Assembly (NCBI GenBank): GCA_035697485.1
Contig: DASSCU010000063.1
Coordinates: 62,001 to 126,000 of the forward strand
DNA: 64,000 nucleotides
Source: Actinomycetota bacterium
GTDB lineage: Bacteria; Actinomycetota; UBA4738; HRBIN12
Direction of reading: 5' to 3'
Shown: piece by piece, positions 51,983 through 60,679 of the stretch
How positions within the stretch are numbered: position 1 is the first letter of the stretch
Layout: every line of letters starts with the position of its first letter
Program-made: the position numbers and the translations under genes
The notes under the pieces: model-generated
What the model saw: the letters and a program-made list of their open reading frames with translations, nothing else
Told to the model about the DNA's origin: nothing
Database searches by the model: none

Positions 51983-52617
51983 CTCGCCGACCCTCCTTCG
52001 ATCGCCGGCCGCCCCGCCCCCGGTGGGAACGCGAGCATCAGTCCGGTCCACAGGATATGGCTCGCAAGGCTCGCGAGCACACCCCCCGACCACCATGCGA
52101 GGGCTCCCCAGACGGCGCCTCCGACGATCGCCCCGGCCACGATCGGCAGACTGCGGCTCGCGACGTTGGCGACGATGTACGCGAGCCACGCGATCACTGC
52201 CGCCGCGCTCGCCGTGGTGACCTGACCGAGGCGCCCCTGGAACAACCCACGCCAGAACAACTCCTCAGCCGGCACCATGATCGCGAGGCTCAGCACGAGG
52301 GACCGAGCGAGCGTGACCTCGCCCGCCTGTCCGTACTGATCGAGCACGTCGCGGCGGAACGGCGCCCAGCGCGACGCGATCCATACGAAGACGCGCGTGC
52401 CGAGGTAGAGCGCGAGTCCGGCGCCGATCCCGACGGCCGCCGCGGCCGCGACCGAGGGGTCCACCGCGGCGACCGGTGGATGCACGAGCACGGCGGCGAC
52501 GCCCATCGAGCCGAGCACGATCGGCATGAGCTTCCACACGTCGAAGCGACCGGTGGACACGAGCCACCAACCGACGATCTCGGCGACGGTCCCAACGAGC
52601 ATGACGGCGACCTGCAT
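51979..52617 (-). CDS. CPBP-family intramembrane metalloprotease
   Basis: 212 residues with about six membrane helices. The ABI/CPBP active-site motif is PAEELFWRGLFQGRLG (EExxxR), followed by the second histidine site in ASHILWTG. A prenyl-endopeptidase-like or bacteriocin-immunity-type protease; substrate unknown. ATG start 3 bases after the stop of the upstream membrane protein. Confidence 0.83.
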   Translation of the reverse strand: MQVAVMLVGTVAEIVGWWLVSTGRFDVWKLMPIVLGSMGVAAVLVHPPVAAVDPSVAAAAAVGIGAGLALYLGTRVFVWIASRWAPFRRDVLDQYGQAGEVTLARSLVLSLAIMVPAEELFWRGLFQGRLGQVTTASAAAVIAWLAYIVANVASRSLPIVAGAIVGGAVWGALAWWSGGVLASLASHILWTGLMLAFPPGAGRPAIEGGSAR

Positions 52618-52620
52618 CGC

Positions 52621-53397
52621 CTAGCCCAGGAACCGGGTCTTCACGGCGACCTCGGCCGTGAAGGCTGTGACGACCGCGAGGTAGTAGAAGCCGGTGGCCG
52701 ACTGCACGGCGGACGCCCGTTCCCCCTTGAGCGCTGCCCGGGTCAGCAGCGCGATCAGGAACGTCGCGAGGACCATGCCCAGCGCGATCCACGGGGCGAG
52801 CGCCCCCGCGGTGAGCAGTGGGTTCAGCGACGTGGAGCTCTCGACGCCGCCGAAACCACTGGTGACGACCGCGACAGCCTCGACCACCACGGCGATCAGC
52901 ATCGCGGTCGTGAGCCGGTCGATCGGGCCGCGGCTCAAACCACGGTCGGTGAGGTACCAGTGGCCCAACAGCAAGCCGACGGTGATCGAGCCGAGGAACG
53001 CGGCACCGGCGAGCAGCTGGAACAGGGCGACCGAGAACGACTGACGTCCGGTGCCCGCCATCGCCACAAGGGCGGCGATCGAGATCCCGACGCTCGCGAC
53101 GCCGATGATCCGCGCAGGCAGATGCTGCTTCGCGAGCATCAGCACGAACGAGATCCCGACCGCGGCCGCGCTCGCGAGCGTCAGCGTCTCGGCCCATCGA
53201 CCGGGATCGTCTCCCGGGATCGACGCGGCGCGGGTCGAGAGCCAGGCTCCGGCGGCGAGCGCGAGCAGGATCGCGGTCGTGAGCGTGAAGAACCCCCGCT
53301 TGACCTCGTTCCACAGAGGGCTGAGCCAGAGGAACGAGAGCGAGCCGGCCACCGCCTCGGCCAGCACGAGCGCCATGTAGCCGGCCGCGCCGGTCAC
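52621..53397 (-). CDS. Polytopic membrane protein of unknown function
   Basis: 258 residues with about eight hydrophobic segments, such as MALVLAEAVAGSLSFLWL, FFTLTTAILLALAAGAWL and LLAGAAFLGSITVGLLLG. Notable polar loop residues are SGFGGVESSTSLN and HWYLTDRG. I recognise no family. GTG at 53395-53397 is used, with ATG at 53374-53376 as the alternative; TAGGCT lies upstream at 53424-53429. First gene of a minus-strand run to 49001. It could be a transporter or a membrane redox subunit but shows no diagnostic motif. Confidence 0.65.
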   Translation of the reverse strand: MTGAAGYMALVLAEAVAGSLSFLWLSPLWNEVKRGFFTLTTAILLALAAGAWLSTRAASIPGDDPGRWAETLTLASAAAVGISFVLMLAKQHLPARIIGVASVGISIAALVAMAGTGRQSFSVALFQLLAGAAFLGSITVGLLLGHWYLTDRGLSRGPIDRLTTAMLIAVVVEAVAVVTSGFGGVESSTSLNPLLTAGALAPWIALGMVLATFLIALLTRAALKGERASAVQSATGFYYLAVVTAFTAEVAVKTRFLG

Positions 53398-53423
53398 CGT
53401 GTGCCCCGTCGCATACGGCCCGA

Positions 53424-53429
53424 AGCCTA
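53424..53429 (-). promoter_or_regulatory. -10 element TAGGCT for the membrane-protein cluster
   Basis: Minus-strand TAGGCT 26 bases before the GTG. It lies only 12 bases from a plus-strand TAGGCT, so two divergent promoters are packed face to face. Confidence 0.45.
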
Positions 53430-53441
53430 CCCGCGGCCCGG

Positions 53442-53447
53442 TAGGCT
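53442..53447 (+). promoter_or_regulatory. -10 element TAGGCT, leaderless methyltransferase start
   Basis: TAGGCT followed by 7 bases and the ATG, with no ribosome-binding site. A textbook leaderless arrangement for actinomycetes. Confidence 0.55.
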
Positions 53448-53454
53448 GGCGGGC

Positions 53455-54249
53455 ATGAACGACTGGCGCACCTACGACGATGTAGCCGAGACCTACGAGC
53501 GCGTGCATGCCTCGCGCTTCGTCGAGGTCGCACGCGACCTCGTCGAGATGGTGGGCATCGCCGACGGGGCCGACGTGCTCGACGTCGGCACCGGCACCGG
53601 GGTCGCCGCACAGGTCGCGGCCGATGCGGGGGGGCGGGCGGTCGGGGTCGACGAGTCGATCGGCATGCTCCGCGTCGCCTGCCGCGAACGACCGAAGGTG
53701 CCGGTCGCGGCCGCCCAGGTGATCGATCTGCCGTTCGGGCCGGGCCGGTTCGACGCGGCGATCGGCTCGTTCGTGCTCGCCCACTTCAACAAAGTCGAGA
53801 CGGCCCTGTTCGATATCGCGCGGGTGCTGCGCGTGGGGGGCCGGGTCGGGTTCACCTCGTGGACCGATGGGGTCGACGCGTACCAGCAGGCCTGGCGCGA
53901 GATGGTCGAGTCGGTCGTGCCGAGGGAGATGCTTGGTCCCGCGTACGCGGAGGCCGCTCCATGGCACGAGCGCTTCCGCTCGCGCACGAACGTGGAGGAG
54001 ACGCTGATCGACGCGGGGTTCCGCAGCGTGCGGACCGAGGTCGTGAAGTACCACTGGACCTACGCGCTCGACGACTACCTCGACGGCCTGCAGGTCTGGG
54101 CGACCGGACGCTTCGTGCGGAACATGCTCGGAGAGTCGGGATGGGCGTCGCTGCGGGAACGTACGAGAGCCATGTTCGCGGAGCGGTTCCCCGATCCGTT
54201 GAACGACTTCCGAGAGGTCATCATCGCGACGGCGACGAAGCCAGCTTGA
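53455..54249 (+). CDS. Class I SAM-dependent methyltransferase
   Basis: 264 residues. SAM motif I VLDVGTGTGVAAQVAADAGG (about 42-61), motif II VGVDESIGML, motif III AQVIDLPFGPGRFDAAIGSFVLAH and VLRVGGRVGFTSW match UbiE/Methyltransf_11-type enzymes. The C-terminal half (helical, AYAEAAPWHERFRSRTNV) is the acceptor-binding cap. Substrate unknown, small molecule likely. Leaderless ATG start. Confidence 0.85.
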   Translation: MNDWRTYDDVAETYERVHASRFVEVARDLVEMVGIADGADVLDVGTGTGVAAQVAADAGGRAVGVDESIGMLRVACRERPKVPVAAAQVIDLPFGPGRFDAAIGSFVLAHFNKVETALFDIARVLRVGGRVGFTSWTDGVDAYQQAWREMVESVVPREMLGPAYAEAAPWHERFRSRTNVEETLIDAGFRSVRTEVVKYHWTYALDDYLDGLQVWATGRFVRNMLGESGWASLRERTRAMFAERFPDPLNDFREVIIATATKPA

Positions 54250-54253
54250 CGGC

Positions 54254-55111
54254 TCAGCCGAGGTCCGTCCTCGCGAACGACAGGGAGCCCGGAGAGCCAT
54301 CGGGCATCAGGGCCTCGTCGTAGAGGGCCGCGAGCTGGCGGCCGAGCCGCTCCGCGTGGCCCAGGTCGTCGCCCGGCACGTTCGCGAGGAGCATCCCGCA
54401 CCCCCCGACCCCCGGGTTCAGCGTCGAGTCACCACGGAAGAACGCCGTGTCGATGTCCAGTGACCACGAGTCGAGGCCTTCGATGGAGGCACGCGACCTG
54501 GCTGCGTCGCGGTCGGCCGCGTCGTCGTAGCCGTGCCAGAGCACGGTCGGGAAGCCGGCGCGTGCCAGCTCCTGGAAGAGATCGAGCGAATCCATGTCGT
54601 CGACGGAGCGCTGGCCTTCGTCGAACGGGTCGATCATCACGAGCGTCGAGGCGGCGCTCCCGGGCCCGAGCTGCCGCGCCGCATCGTTGATCGTCGCGAT
54701 GCCGTCGGCGTGTTCGATACGCACGAGGTCGGTCAGGTCGAGCTCACGCGCCGATCGGGTGAGATCCGCGACGCTTCCCGAGTCGAGGTCGCAGAGCAGG
54801 TAGGTCGCCGAATCTCCGAGCACCTCCATCGCGAGACGCGCCGAGCCCGGATAGCGGGGCTCCTCGTCCTCGGCCGGCGGCAGGGTGCGGACGAGCCAGA
54901 GGTACCTCGAGGCCTCGATCGCCGGCGCCCGAGGCGCCTCACGCAGCAGCGTGAAGATGCCGTACTCGCGCTCCCACTCGCGATCGAGCGTATAAGTGCC
55001 CGACCCGGCGTGCGTCTCCCAGTAGCGGGCGGGACGCAGGCGATCGAGCAGGTCGCCGAGGACGAGATGCTTCCAGACGTCACCGATCGCGCCGAAGTGG
55101 GGGTTCGCCAT
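54254..55111 (-). CDS. RlmJ-like SAM methyltransferase
   Basis: 285 residues resembling the RlmJ/YhiR family (23S rRNA m6A2030 methyltransferase). The N-terminus NPHFGAIGDVWKHLVLGDLL parallels the family's HAGNHADVLKH region, and ETHAGSGTYTL is the SAM loop. YLLCDLDSG and the catalytic-loop equivalent MIDPFDEG replace the usual DPPY with DPFD, which casts doubt on rRNA m6A activity. It may be a diverged paralogue. ATG start; ends 4 bases from the convergent methyltransferase gene. Confidence 0.6.
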   Translation of the reverse strand: MANPHFGAIGDVWKHLVLGDLLDRLRPARYWETHAGSGTYTLDREWEREYGIFTLLREAPRAPAIEASRYLWLVRTLPPAEDEEPRYPGSARLAMEVLGDSATYLLCDLDSGSVADLTRSARELDLTDLVRIEHADGIATINDAARQLGPGSAASTLVMIDPFDEGQRSVDDMDSLDLFQELARAGFPTVLWHGYDDAADRDAARSRASIEGLDSWSLDIDTAFFRGDSTLNPGVGGCGMLLANVPGDDLGHAERLGRQLAALYDEALMPDGSPGSLSFARTDLG

Positions 55112-55152
55112 TCGAACGGGAGCCTACGGCAGGTGGCGATCGCGTGGTGGGC

Positions 55153-55158
55153 TAGGCT
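55153..55158 (+). promoter_or_regulatory. -10 element TAGGCT, near-leaderless nitroreductase start
   Basis: TAGGCT followed by 9 bases and the ATG, without a ribosome-binding site. Confidence 0.5.
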
Positions 55159-55167
55159 CTCGCCACC

Positions 55168-55767
55168 ATGGAGTTCACGGAGGTCGTCCGGCGTCGGCGC
55201 ATGGTGCGGCGGTTCGACCAACGCCCCGTCCCACGCGAGCTGATGGACCGGGTGCTTGAGGCCGGCCGACGAGGACCGTCCGCTGGGTTCGCCCAAGGGG
55301 TGGAGTTCCTCGTACTCGATCAGCCCGACGACATCGCGATCTTCTGGGAGGTCACGCGAGATCCGGAGTTCGGCTGGGACCTCGACGACGTCGGGGTCGG
55401 GCCGACGGTGATCGTGCTCCCGATCCCGGACCCCGGTCGCTACCTCGAGCGGTACTCCCAGCCGGACAAGATCGCGTTCGGCATGGACACCGCCGACAAC
55501 TGGCCGGTGAAGTTCTGGGAGATCGATGCCGCGATGGCGTCGATGCTGATGTTGCTGGCAGCCGTCGACGAGCGCCTCGGCGGCTGGTTCTTCGGCATCA
55601 CCCATGGCGAGCGCGACCTGCTGGACCGCTTCGGAGTGCCGGAGGGTCTGCGTCCGATCGGCATCCTGGGGTTCGGGTTGCGAGCCGACGACGAGGGGCC
55701 GAGCGGCTCGGGCGCGAAACGACTGCGACGCCCGTTCGAAGAACAGGTCCACCGCGGGCGTTGGTAG
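55168..55767 (+). CDS. Nitroreductase-family FMN protein
   Basis: 199 residues of the nitroreductase fold. The FMN-phosphate motif RRRMVRRFDQRPVP near the N-terminus, AGRRGPSAGFAQGVEF, and the C-terminal GITHGERDLLDRFGVPEGLRPIGILGFG are typical. Could use F420 or FMN. Substrate unknown. Convergent with the copper lipoprotein gene, 7 bases away. Confidence 0.85.
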   Translation: MEFTEVVRRRRMVRRFDQRPVPRELMDRVLEAGRRGPSAGFAQGVEFLVLDQPDDIAIFWEVTRDPEFGWDLDDVGVGPTVIVLPIPDPGRYLERYSQPDKIAFGMDTADNWPVKFWEIDAAMASMLMLLAAVDERLGGWFFGITHGERDLLDRFGVPEGLRPIGILGFGLRADDEGPSGSGAKRLRRPFEEQVHRGRW

Positions 55768-55774
55768 GACGGGG

Positions 55775-56164
55775 TCAGCGGCGGGTGAGGAACCCGGTCA
55801 TCTGCGGGTGGATGCTGCATCGGAACGCCCAGACGCCGTCGTTGATCGCTGCGACGTCGACCCCGACGTCCTCCCCCGGACCGATCTCAGCGTTCAGGTC
55901 CGCCTCGGCGATCGTGAACGTGTGATCGGTGTCGTCGCTGTTCTCGATCGCCAACGTATCCGTGCCCGCCGGCAACTCGATGCAGTTCGGGTCGAAGGCG
56001 AAGTCGGCGATCTGGATCGTCGCGGTCTCGACCGGCGAGTCGCATCCCTGCTCCTGCGCCGCGGCGGGTGAACCCGTCTCCTCGACCGGTTCCGTCTCGT
56101 CGCCCGAGCACGCCACCACGGTGAACGTCGCGACCAGGACCGCCAGGATCGTCGCCTTCGTCAT
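55775..56164 (-). CDS. Cupredoxin-like lipoprotein
   Basis: 129 residues. Signal sequence KATILAVLVATFTVVAC with lipobox VVAC, a Glu/Pro/Ala linker, then a cupredoxin domain with likely copper ligands H in DTDHTFTI and C, H, M in FRCSIHPQMTG. A periplasm-side or outer-face electron carrier or copper-binding protein. Second cupredoxin in the window, anchored by lipid instead of the wall. ATG with GAGGGGGG upstream. Confidence 0.85.
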   Translation of the reverse strand: MTKATILAVLVATFTVVACSGDETEPVEETGSPAAAQEQGCDSPVETATIQIADFAFDPNCIELPAGTDTLAIENSDDTDHTFTIAEADLNAEIGPGEDVGVDVAAINDGVWAFRCSIHPQMTGFLTRR

Positions 56165-56232
56165 CAGCCCCCCTCGGTTCGACCAAGGATACCGCCGACC
56201 ACGCGCCGGGGCATCGTCCCGACTCGCGGCGT

Positions 56233-56916
56233 TCAGCGGCGCACGACGAACACGTACTCGCGACTCTCGTCGTCGAACGGCTCGCCTGCGAAGCCTCCGT
56301 GGAGCGACTCGAGGTGGAGGCCCGCGACATCGATCAACCCGAGCCATTCGTTCTTGGTCGCCCACCACAGCGAGCTGGTGTCACCGCCATCGAGCTCGAT
56401 GTCGATGCGGTTTTCCCCGACGGCGTACCGGTTCGTGTGAGGCACCGGCGCGTCCTGGTGCCGCCCGTCCAGCTCGCTCGCGATCCGATGATCGAACGCG
56501 AACGCGTTCCATGCGAACCGCCCCCCTGGACGGAGCGAGGCGGTGACCCGTTCGAACGTGCGGCGACGGTCCTGCCAGGTCGGAATGTGCAGGAGGGCTC
56601 GGAACGGGCAGTAGATCAGCGCCGCCAGCTCGTCGAGAGCGATGTCGCGCATGTCGCCCTCACGCAGGTCGAGCTCGGCGCCAGCCTCGGCCGCATCGTT
56701 GCGAGCCAACTCGAGCATCGCCGGCGAGGAGTCGATGCCGATGACGCGGCGACCGGTCGCTCGCGCGACCGGGATCGCGACCCGGCCATTACCGACCGCG
56801 AGCTCGACGAGCGGTCCATCGGTCTCGAGCGCCAGCCCGACGTAGAACGCGACATCGTCGGCCATGTGTGCCGACCACTCGTCGTAGCGATCCGCGAACG
56901 CCTCTGGCCAGCTCAT
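56233..56916 (-). CDS. Class I SAM-dependent methyltransferase
   Basis: 227 residues. Motif I LVELAVGNGRVAIPVARATG, motif II VIGIDSSPAMLELAR, then DLREGDMRDIAL and the post-motif RPGGRFAWNAF. The first motif has ELAVGNGR in place of the more common DxGxG. ATG at 56914-56916 chosen where homology starts. Substrate unknown. Confidence 0.82.
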   Translation of the reverse strand: MSWPEAFADRYDEWSAHMADDVAFYVGLALETDGPLVELAVGNGRVAIPVARATGRRVIGIDSSPAMLELARNDAAEAGAELDLREGDMRDIALDELAALIYCPFRALLHIPTWQDRRRTFERVTASLRPGGRFAWNAFAFDHRIASELDGRHQDAPVPHTNRYAVGENRIDIELDGGDTSSLWWATKNEWLGLIDVAGLHLESLHGGFAGEPFDDESREYVFVVRR

Positions 56917-57043
56917 CGAACGTCGACCGGCCCGCCTGACGCTCTCGCGCGGATGACGACCACCACGAGTCCGACGACGACGATCCACTCGTTCATGGCG
57001 CGGATCGTACGTCGGGGTTGATCGATCGTCGCGAGCGTCCGTG

Positions 57044-58000
57044 TCAGCGCGGGTCGGCAGGCAGGCGTTCCCACAGGTCCCACCCGCTGACGACCCGCAT
57101 GCCCACGCGCTCGTAGACGGCCGTCGCGCCGGTCACGTTCTCCGAGTCGACGCTCACCATCGCCCGTCGCACCCCGCGGGCCGCAAATAACGCGAACGAA
57201 CGACGAAGGAGTGTCGCGCCGATCCCACGCCCTCGATGGGAGGCGAGGACCGCGAGCCAGTCCACCCATCCACCGTCGTCGCCTGCGCTCGCGGCGAGCG
57301 CGCCAACCGCGGCCCCGCGGTCCCGCGCCACGAGCCAGAGCGTGGGATCGTAGCTCGGGCTCGCCGTCTCTTCCTCGATCCAACGATCGAACGATCCGGG
57401 ATGGTCGCCCGGGTCGTCGGCGAACGCGTCCTCGAGGACCGCGTGGATCGCCCGGAGATCGTCGCCCGGCTCGATCCCACCGATCTCGATCGCCTCCGAC
57501 GAGGGCCCCGGCTCGAGCGGTGGCGTGAGGTCGATCCGCATGTGCCAGTAGTGGCGGATCGGATACAGGTCTCGGACACGAAGCAACGCCGCCGCGGCTC
57601 GGTCCCCCGCGTTGATCGAATGGCGGAATCGCGGAGACGGGACCCCCGCCAAGCGCTCGTCGGCCCGCGCTTCGATCCGGTCCAACAGCGACGAACCGAT
57701 GCCGCGCCCTCGGTGCTCGGGATGGACGACCCCCCACGAGCCGACGACGTCGGGTTCCTCACTCCTGACCTGCCCGTATGCGACGATCGTTCCCGCGCCC
57801 TCCGTCACGACCCAGGCGTCGGCGGCGAGATCGAAGTCCGGCCGGCTCCACACCTGCCGGATGAAGTCGGCGTCGAGGACGGACTCCTCGGCAGCCTCGC
57901 GGAGGTCGGCGACGAGCACGCCGCCCACCGCGTCGAGATCGTCGGGTGTCGGCGGCCGGAACCCGTAGCCGGCGGGGAGGTTCATGCTTCCGTTCGCCAT
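57044..58000 (-). CDS. Tandem GNAT acetyltransferase
   Basis: 318 residues holding two GNAT domains. Each has an acetyl-CoA loop: VVHPEHRGRGIGSSLL (about 92-107) and VLASHRGRGIGATLL (about 250-264). The tandem layout and length resemble mycothiol synthase MshD, but the MshD-specific acceptor motifs are not evident. I therefore call it only an acetyltransferase. ATG start (58000); a PIG-L deacetylase is 33 bases upstream on the same strand. Confidence 0.82.
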   Translation of the reverse strand: MANGSMNLPAGYGFRPPTPDDLDAVGGVLVADLREAAEESVLDADFIRQVWSRPDFDLAADAWVVTEGAGTIVAYGQVRSEEPDVVGSWGVVHPEHRGRGIGSSLLDRIEARADERLAGVPSPRFRHSINAGDRAAAALLRVRDLYPIRHYWHMRIDLTPPLEPGPSSEAIEIGGIEPGDDLRAIHAVLEDAFADDPGDHPGSFDRWIEEETASPSYDPTLWLVARDRGAAVGALAASAGDDGGWVDWLAVLASHRGRGIGATLLRRSFALFAARGVRRAMVSVDSENVTGATAVYERVGMRVVSGWDLWERLPADPR

Positions 58001-58033
58001 CGCTCTGCCCTCCGTGCCACAGCGGTGCGCGTC

Positions 58034-58759
58034 TCACTCCGAGAGATCGAGCCGACGGAACTCCTCGGCCCGGCCGACACCGATCTTCGTCCCCGATGCC
58101 TCGGCCTCCTCGACCAGGAACCGCTCGAAGTACGCGATGCCTTCGGACAGCTGAGAGTCGTGCTTCGCGAGGGCGTCGATCTTCCGCTGCCACGTACCGG
58201 TGACATCCTCGGTGTGGTTCGGCTCGTTCGTCCAGCCGAGCCAGACGTCGGTGGCGTCCTGCACGCCGATGCCGTCGCCTAGGTGCTCGGGGAAGAAGTG
58301 CGGGTTCCCCGAGCCGGGGAACGCCGAGTCGAGCGCGATCCAGCCCGCGTTGCGGTGGTCAGAGTGGTTGTAGTAGCTGTTGCGGAAGAACACGGCGGTC
58401 GGGTCGACCGAGAGCACGGTCTCGGCTCGCACCTCGCGGATGCGCCGCACGACCTGCTCCCGCACGTCGTCGGTGTTCTGCAGGTCGCCGTCGTGCACGT
58501 CGAGGATACGGACGCTCGCGAGGCCGAGGACGTCGCCGGCGTCCTGCGTCTCGCGGGCACGGACGCGGGCCAGCTCTGCCCGATCCAGCTGCGGATCCTG
58601 CGAACCTCGATCGCCGTTCGTGAGCACCAGCAGGTGGACCTCGCGCCCGGCGTCGACCCAGTTCGCGAGCAGCCCCCCCGCAGCGATCTCGGCGTCGTCG
58701 GGGTGCGCGAAGATGCCGAGCGCCGGTCCCGTACGCGGATCGGGAGGGGCCGCTGCCAT
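58034..58759 (-). CDS. PIG-L (LmbE-type) zinc deacetylase
   Basis: 241 residues. Zinc motifs GIFAHPDDAEIAAGG and YYNHSDHRNAGW, with VLTNGDRGS between, mark the LmbE family that removes N-acetyl groups from GlcNAc-type substrates. Shorter than MshB or Mca (about 290), so a mycothiol role is not claimed. ATG start. Follows pepA by 12 bases on the same strand. Confidence 0.87.
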   Translation of the reverse strand: MAAAPPDPRTGPALGIFAHPDDAEIAAGGLLANWVDAGREVHLLVLTNGDRGSQDPQLDRAELARVRARETQDAGDVLGLASVRILDVHDGDLQNTDDVREQVVRRIREVRAETVLSVDPTAVFFRNSYYNHSDHRNAGWIALDSAFPGSGNPHFFPEHLGDGIGVQDATDVWLGWTNEPNHTEDVTGTWQRKIDALAKHDSQLSEGIAYFERFLVEEAEASGTKIGVGRAEEFRRLDLSE

Positions 58760-58771
58760 CGCGTCGGACCC

Positions 58772-60250
58772 CTATGCGGCCGCCCGGTCGAGCACGAACC
58801 GAACGAGCGCCCGCACGGGCGTGCCGGTGGCACCGCGAGGGCTGAGATCGGTGCCGCGATCGCTGAACGCCGGGCCCGCGATGTCGAGGTGGCACCAGGG
58901 GGTGTCGCCGACGAACTCGGCGAGGAACCACGCCGCGGTGATCGCGCCCCCCCAGCGGTCGCCGATGTTCTTGATGTCGGCGACGCTGGAGTCGATCAGC
59001 GGGCGGTAGTCCTGGTGCAGCGGCATCTGCCAGATCGGCTCGCCGGTCGCGTCTCCCGCGGCGATCAGGTCGCGGATCACGCCGTCGTCGTTCCCGAACG
59101 CCCCGGTGATGGCGGTGCCGAGCGCGACCACGCACGCGCCAGTGAGGGTCGCGGTGTCGACGATCAGCTGGGGCTTGCGCTCGGCCAGCAGGGCGAGCGC
59201 GTCGGCGAGCACGAGCCGGCCCTCCGCGTCGGTGTTCAGCACCTCGGAGGTCTTCCCGCCGCGGTGGGTGATCACGTCGCCGGGCTTCTGCGCCGAGCCG
59301 CTCGGCATGTTCTCGCTGCACGGGATCGCCGCGATCACGTTGATCTTCGGCTTCAGCCGGGCGATCGCCTTCATCGTGCCGAGGATCGACGCGGCGCCGC
59401 CCATGTCGTCCTTCATCGTCTCCATGCCCTTGGCGTCCTTGATCGACAAGCCGCCCGAGTCGAAGGCGATGCCTTTGCCCGTGAGGGCGATCGGTGTGGC
59501 GTTGCCGGCGCCCGTGTAGGTGAGTTCGATCAGGCGCGGAGGGTTCACGCTCCCCTTGCCCACGCCGAGGATGCCACCGAACCCGCCCTTCTCGAGCTGG
59601 GACTCGTTCCAGACCTTGCAGGTAAGGCCGACCGAGCGGGCCATGCGCTGCGCCTCGCGGGCGATCTCGGCGGGCGGCATGTCGCCCGCCGGGGTGTTCA
59701 CGAGGTCGCGCGCCCAGCAGACGGCGTCGACGACGATCGACCCGCGCTTCACGGCCGCGGCGAGTCCCCTCGCCTCCCACCTCGGGTTGCCAACGACCAC
59801 GACCCGCTTCAGGCCGGTCGGGTCCTCGCGCTTCGTGCGATAGCGGTCGAAACGGTAGTCGCCGAGCCCGAGGCCCTCCGCGGCCGCCTGGACGGCGTCG
59901 GCCGCCTGACGCGCTCCGAAGGCCTGGGGGAACGTCGTCGCGACGCTCGCGAAGCGTCGTGCGGTGCCGGCGGCGCGGCCGAGCGCGCGGCGCATGCCCT
60001 CGATCGTGAGCTCCTCCTTGGGTCCGACCCCGACGAGCAGGACGGCGCCGGCGGCGAACCGGTCGCGGTCGCGCCGCGTCACGAGCACCGCCTCACCCTT
60101 CTTCCCGGTGAGCTTCGAGTCGGCGTAGGCCCGCGCGAGCCCGGTCTCTCGGACCCCCGGTCCGGGCTTCGGTCCCTGGAACACCGGCACGATCAGGAGC
60201 CCGGCCTTCACATCGGCGGGGGACTCGCTCGAGTAGGCGTAGGTGGTCAC
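58772..60250 (-). CDS. pepA: Leucyl aminopeptidase (M17 family)
   Basis: 492 residues. N-terminal macro-like domain and C-terminal di-zinc catalytic domain with GKGIAFDSGGLSIKD, MKDDMGGAA, the signature NTDAEGRLVLADAL, and TLTGACVVALG. Cytosolic hexamer that removes N-terminal residues. GTG start at 60248-60250. First gene of a likely pepA-PIG-L-GNAT unit. Confidence 0.93.
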   Translation of the reverse strand: MTTYAYSSESPADVKAGLLIVPVFQGPKPGPGVRETGLARAYADSKLTGKKGEAVLVTRRDRDRFAAGAVLLVGVGPKEELTIEGMRRALGRAAGTARRFASVATTFPQAFGARQAADAVQAAAEGLGLGDYRFDRYRTKREDPTGLKRVVVVGNPRWEARGLAAAVKRGSIVVDAVCWARDLVNTPAGDMPPAEIAREAQRMARSVGLTCKVWNESQLEKGGFGGILGVGKGSVNPPRLIELTYTGAGNATPIALTGKGIAFDSGGLSIKDAKGMETMKDDMGGAASILGTMKAIARLKPKINVIAAIPCSENMPSGSAQKPGDVITHRGGKTSEVLNTDAEGRLVLADALALLAERKPQLIVDTATLTGACVVALGTAITGAFGNDDGVIRDLIAAGDATGEPIWQMPLHQDYRPLIDSSVADIKNIGDRWGGAITAAWFLAEFVGDTPWCHLDIAGPAFSDRGTDLSPRGATGTPVRALVRFVLDRAAA

Positions 60251-60335
60251 GTGGCGTTCCGCTCCTTCGTCGTGGGTCTCAACCGGGCGCCGCGATGGAC
60301 GCGCGCGTTGCCGGGCAGTCTATCGGCGCGGCTCG

Positions 60336-60341
60336 TAGGCT
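60336..60341 (+). promoter_or_regulatory. -10 element TAGGCT, leaderless cupin start
   Basis: TAGGCT followed by 8 bases and the ATG, without a ribosome-binding site. Confidence 0.5.
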
Positions 60342-60349
60342 GAGCGGCG

Positions 60350-60679
60350 ATGAAGCCGCGAGACATGCGAGACCTCGTCTGGTTCGACGACGAGGCGGCG
60401 CGCACCGAGGTCCTGTTCGAGACCGAGCACATCTGGAGCCAGCTGATCTGCCTGCAGGGTGCGCAGGGCATCGGCCCGATCGCCGACACCGGCTCCGACG
60501 CGATCGTGTCGGTGCTCGCCGGCGAGGTCGCGGTGCAGGTCGGCAAGGGGCGCACCCGCATGAGCCAATGGAACGCCGTGCTCGTGCCGGCCGGCACCGA
60601 GCTCACGATCCGTAACGCCTCGGAGGAACCGGCGGTCGTGCAGGTGACCGCGGCGCCTCCCCCGACGCCTTCGATCTGA
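60350..60679 (+). CDS. Small cupin-like protein
   Basis: 109 residues with a cupin barrel (DAIVSVLAGEVAVQVGKG, WNAVLVPAGTELTIRNAS) but lacking the usual metal-binding histidines. It is likely non-enzymatic or binds a ligand without metal. Leaderless ATG. Its last bases take part in a hairpin with the convergent permease gene. Confidence 0.7.
   Translation: MKPRDMRDLVWFDDEAARTEVLFETEHIWSQLICLQGAQGIGPIADTGSDAIVSVLAGEVAVQVGKGRTRMSQWNAVLVPAGTELTIRNASEEPAVVQVTAAPPPTPSI

Noticed and set aside
57044-58759. Mycothiol genes mshD and mshB
   Set aside because: The tandem GNAT and PIG-L layout is suggestive, but MshD acceptor motifs are missing and the deacetylase is short for MshB/Mca. Generic names were kept.
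58283-60343. A 686-codon open frame antisense to pepA and the PIG-L gene
   Set aside because: Same artefact; the sense strand has NTDAEGRL and AHPDD motifs in proper order.
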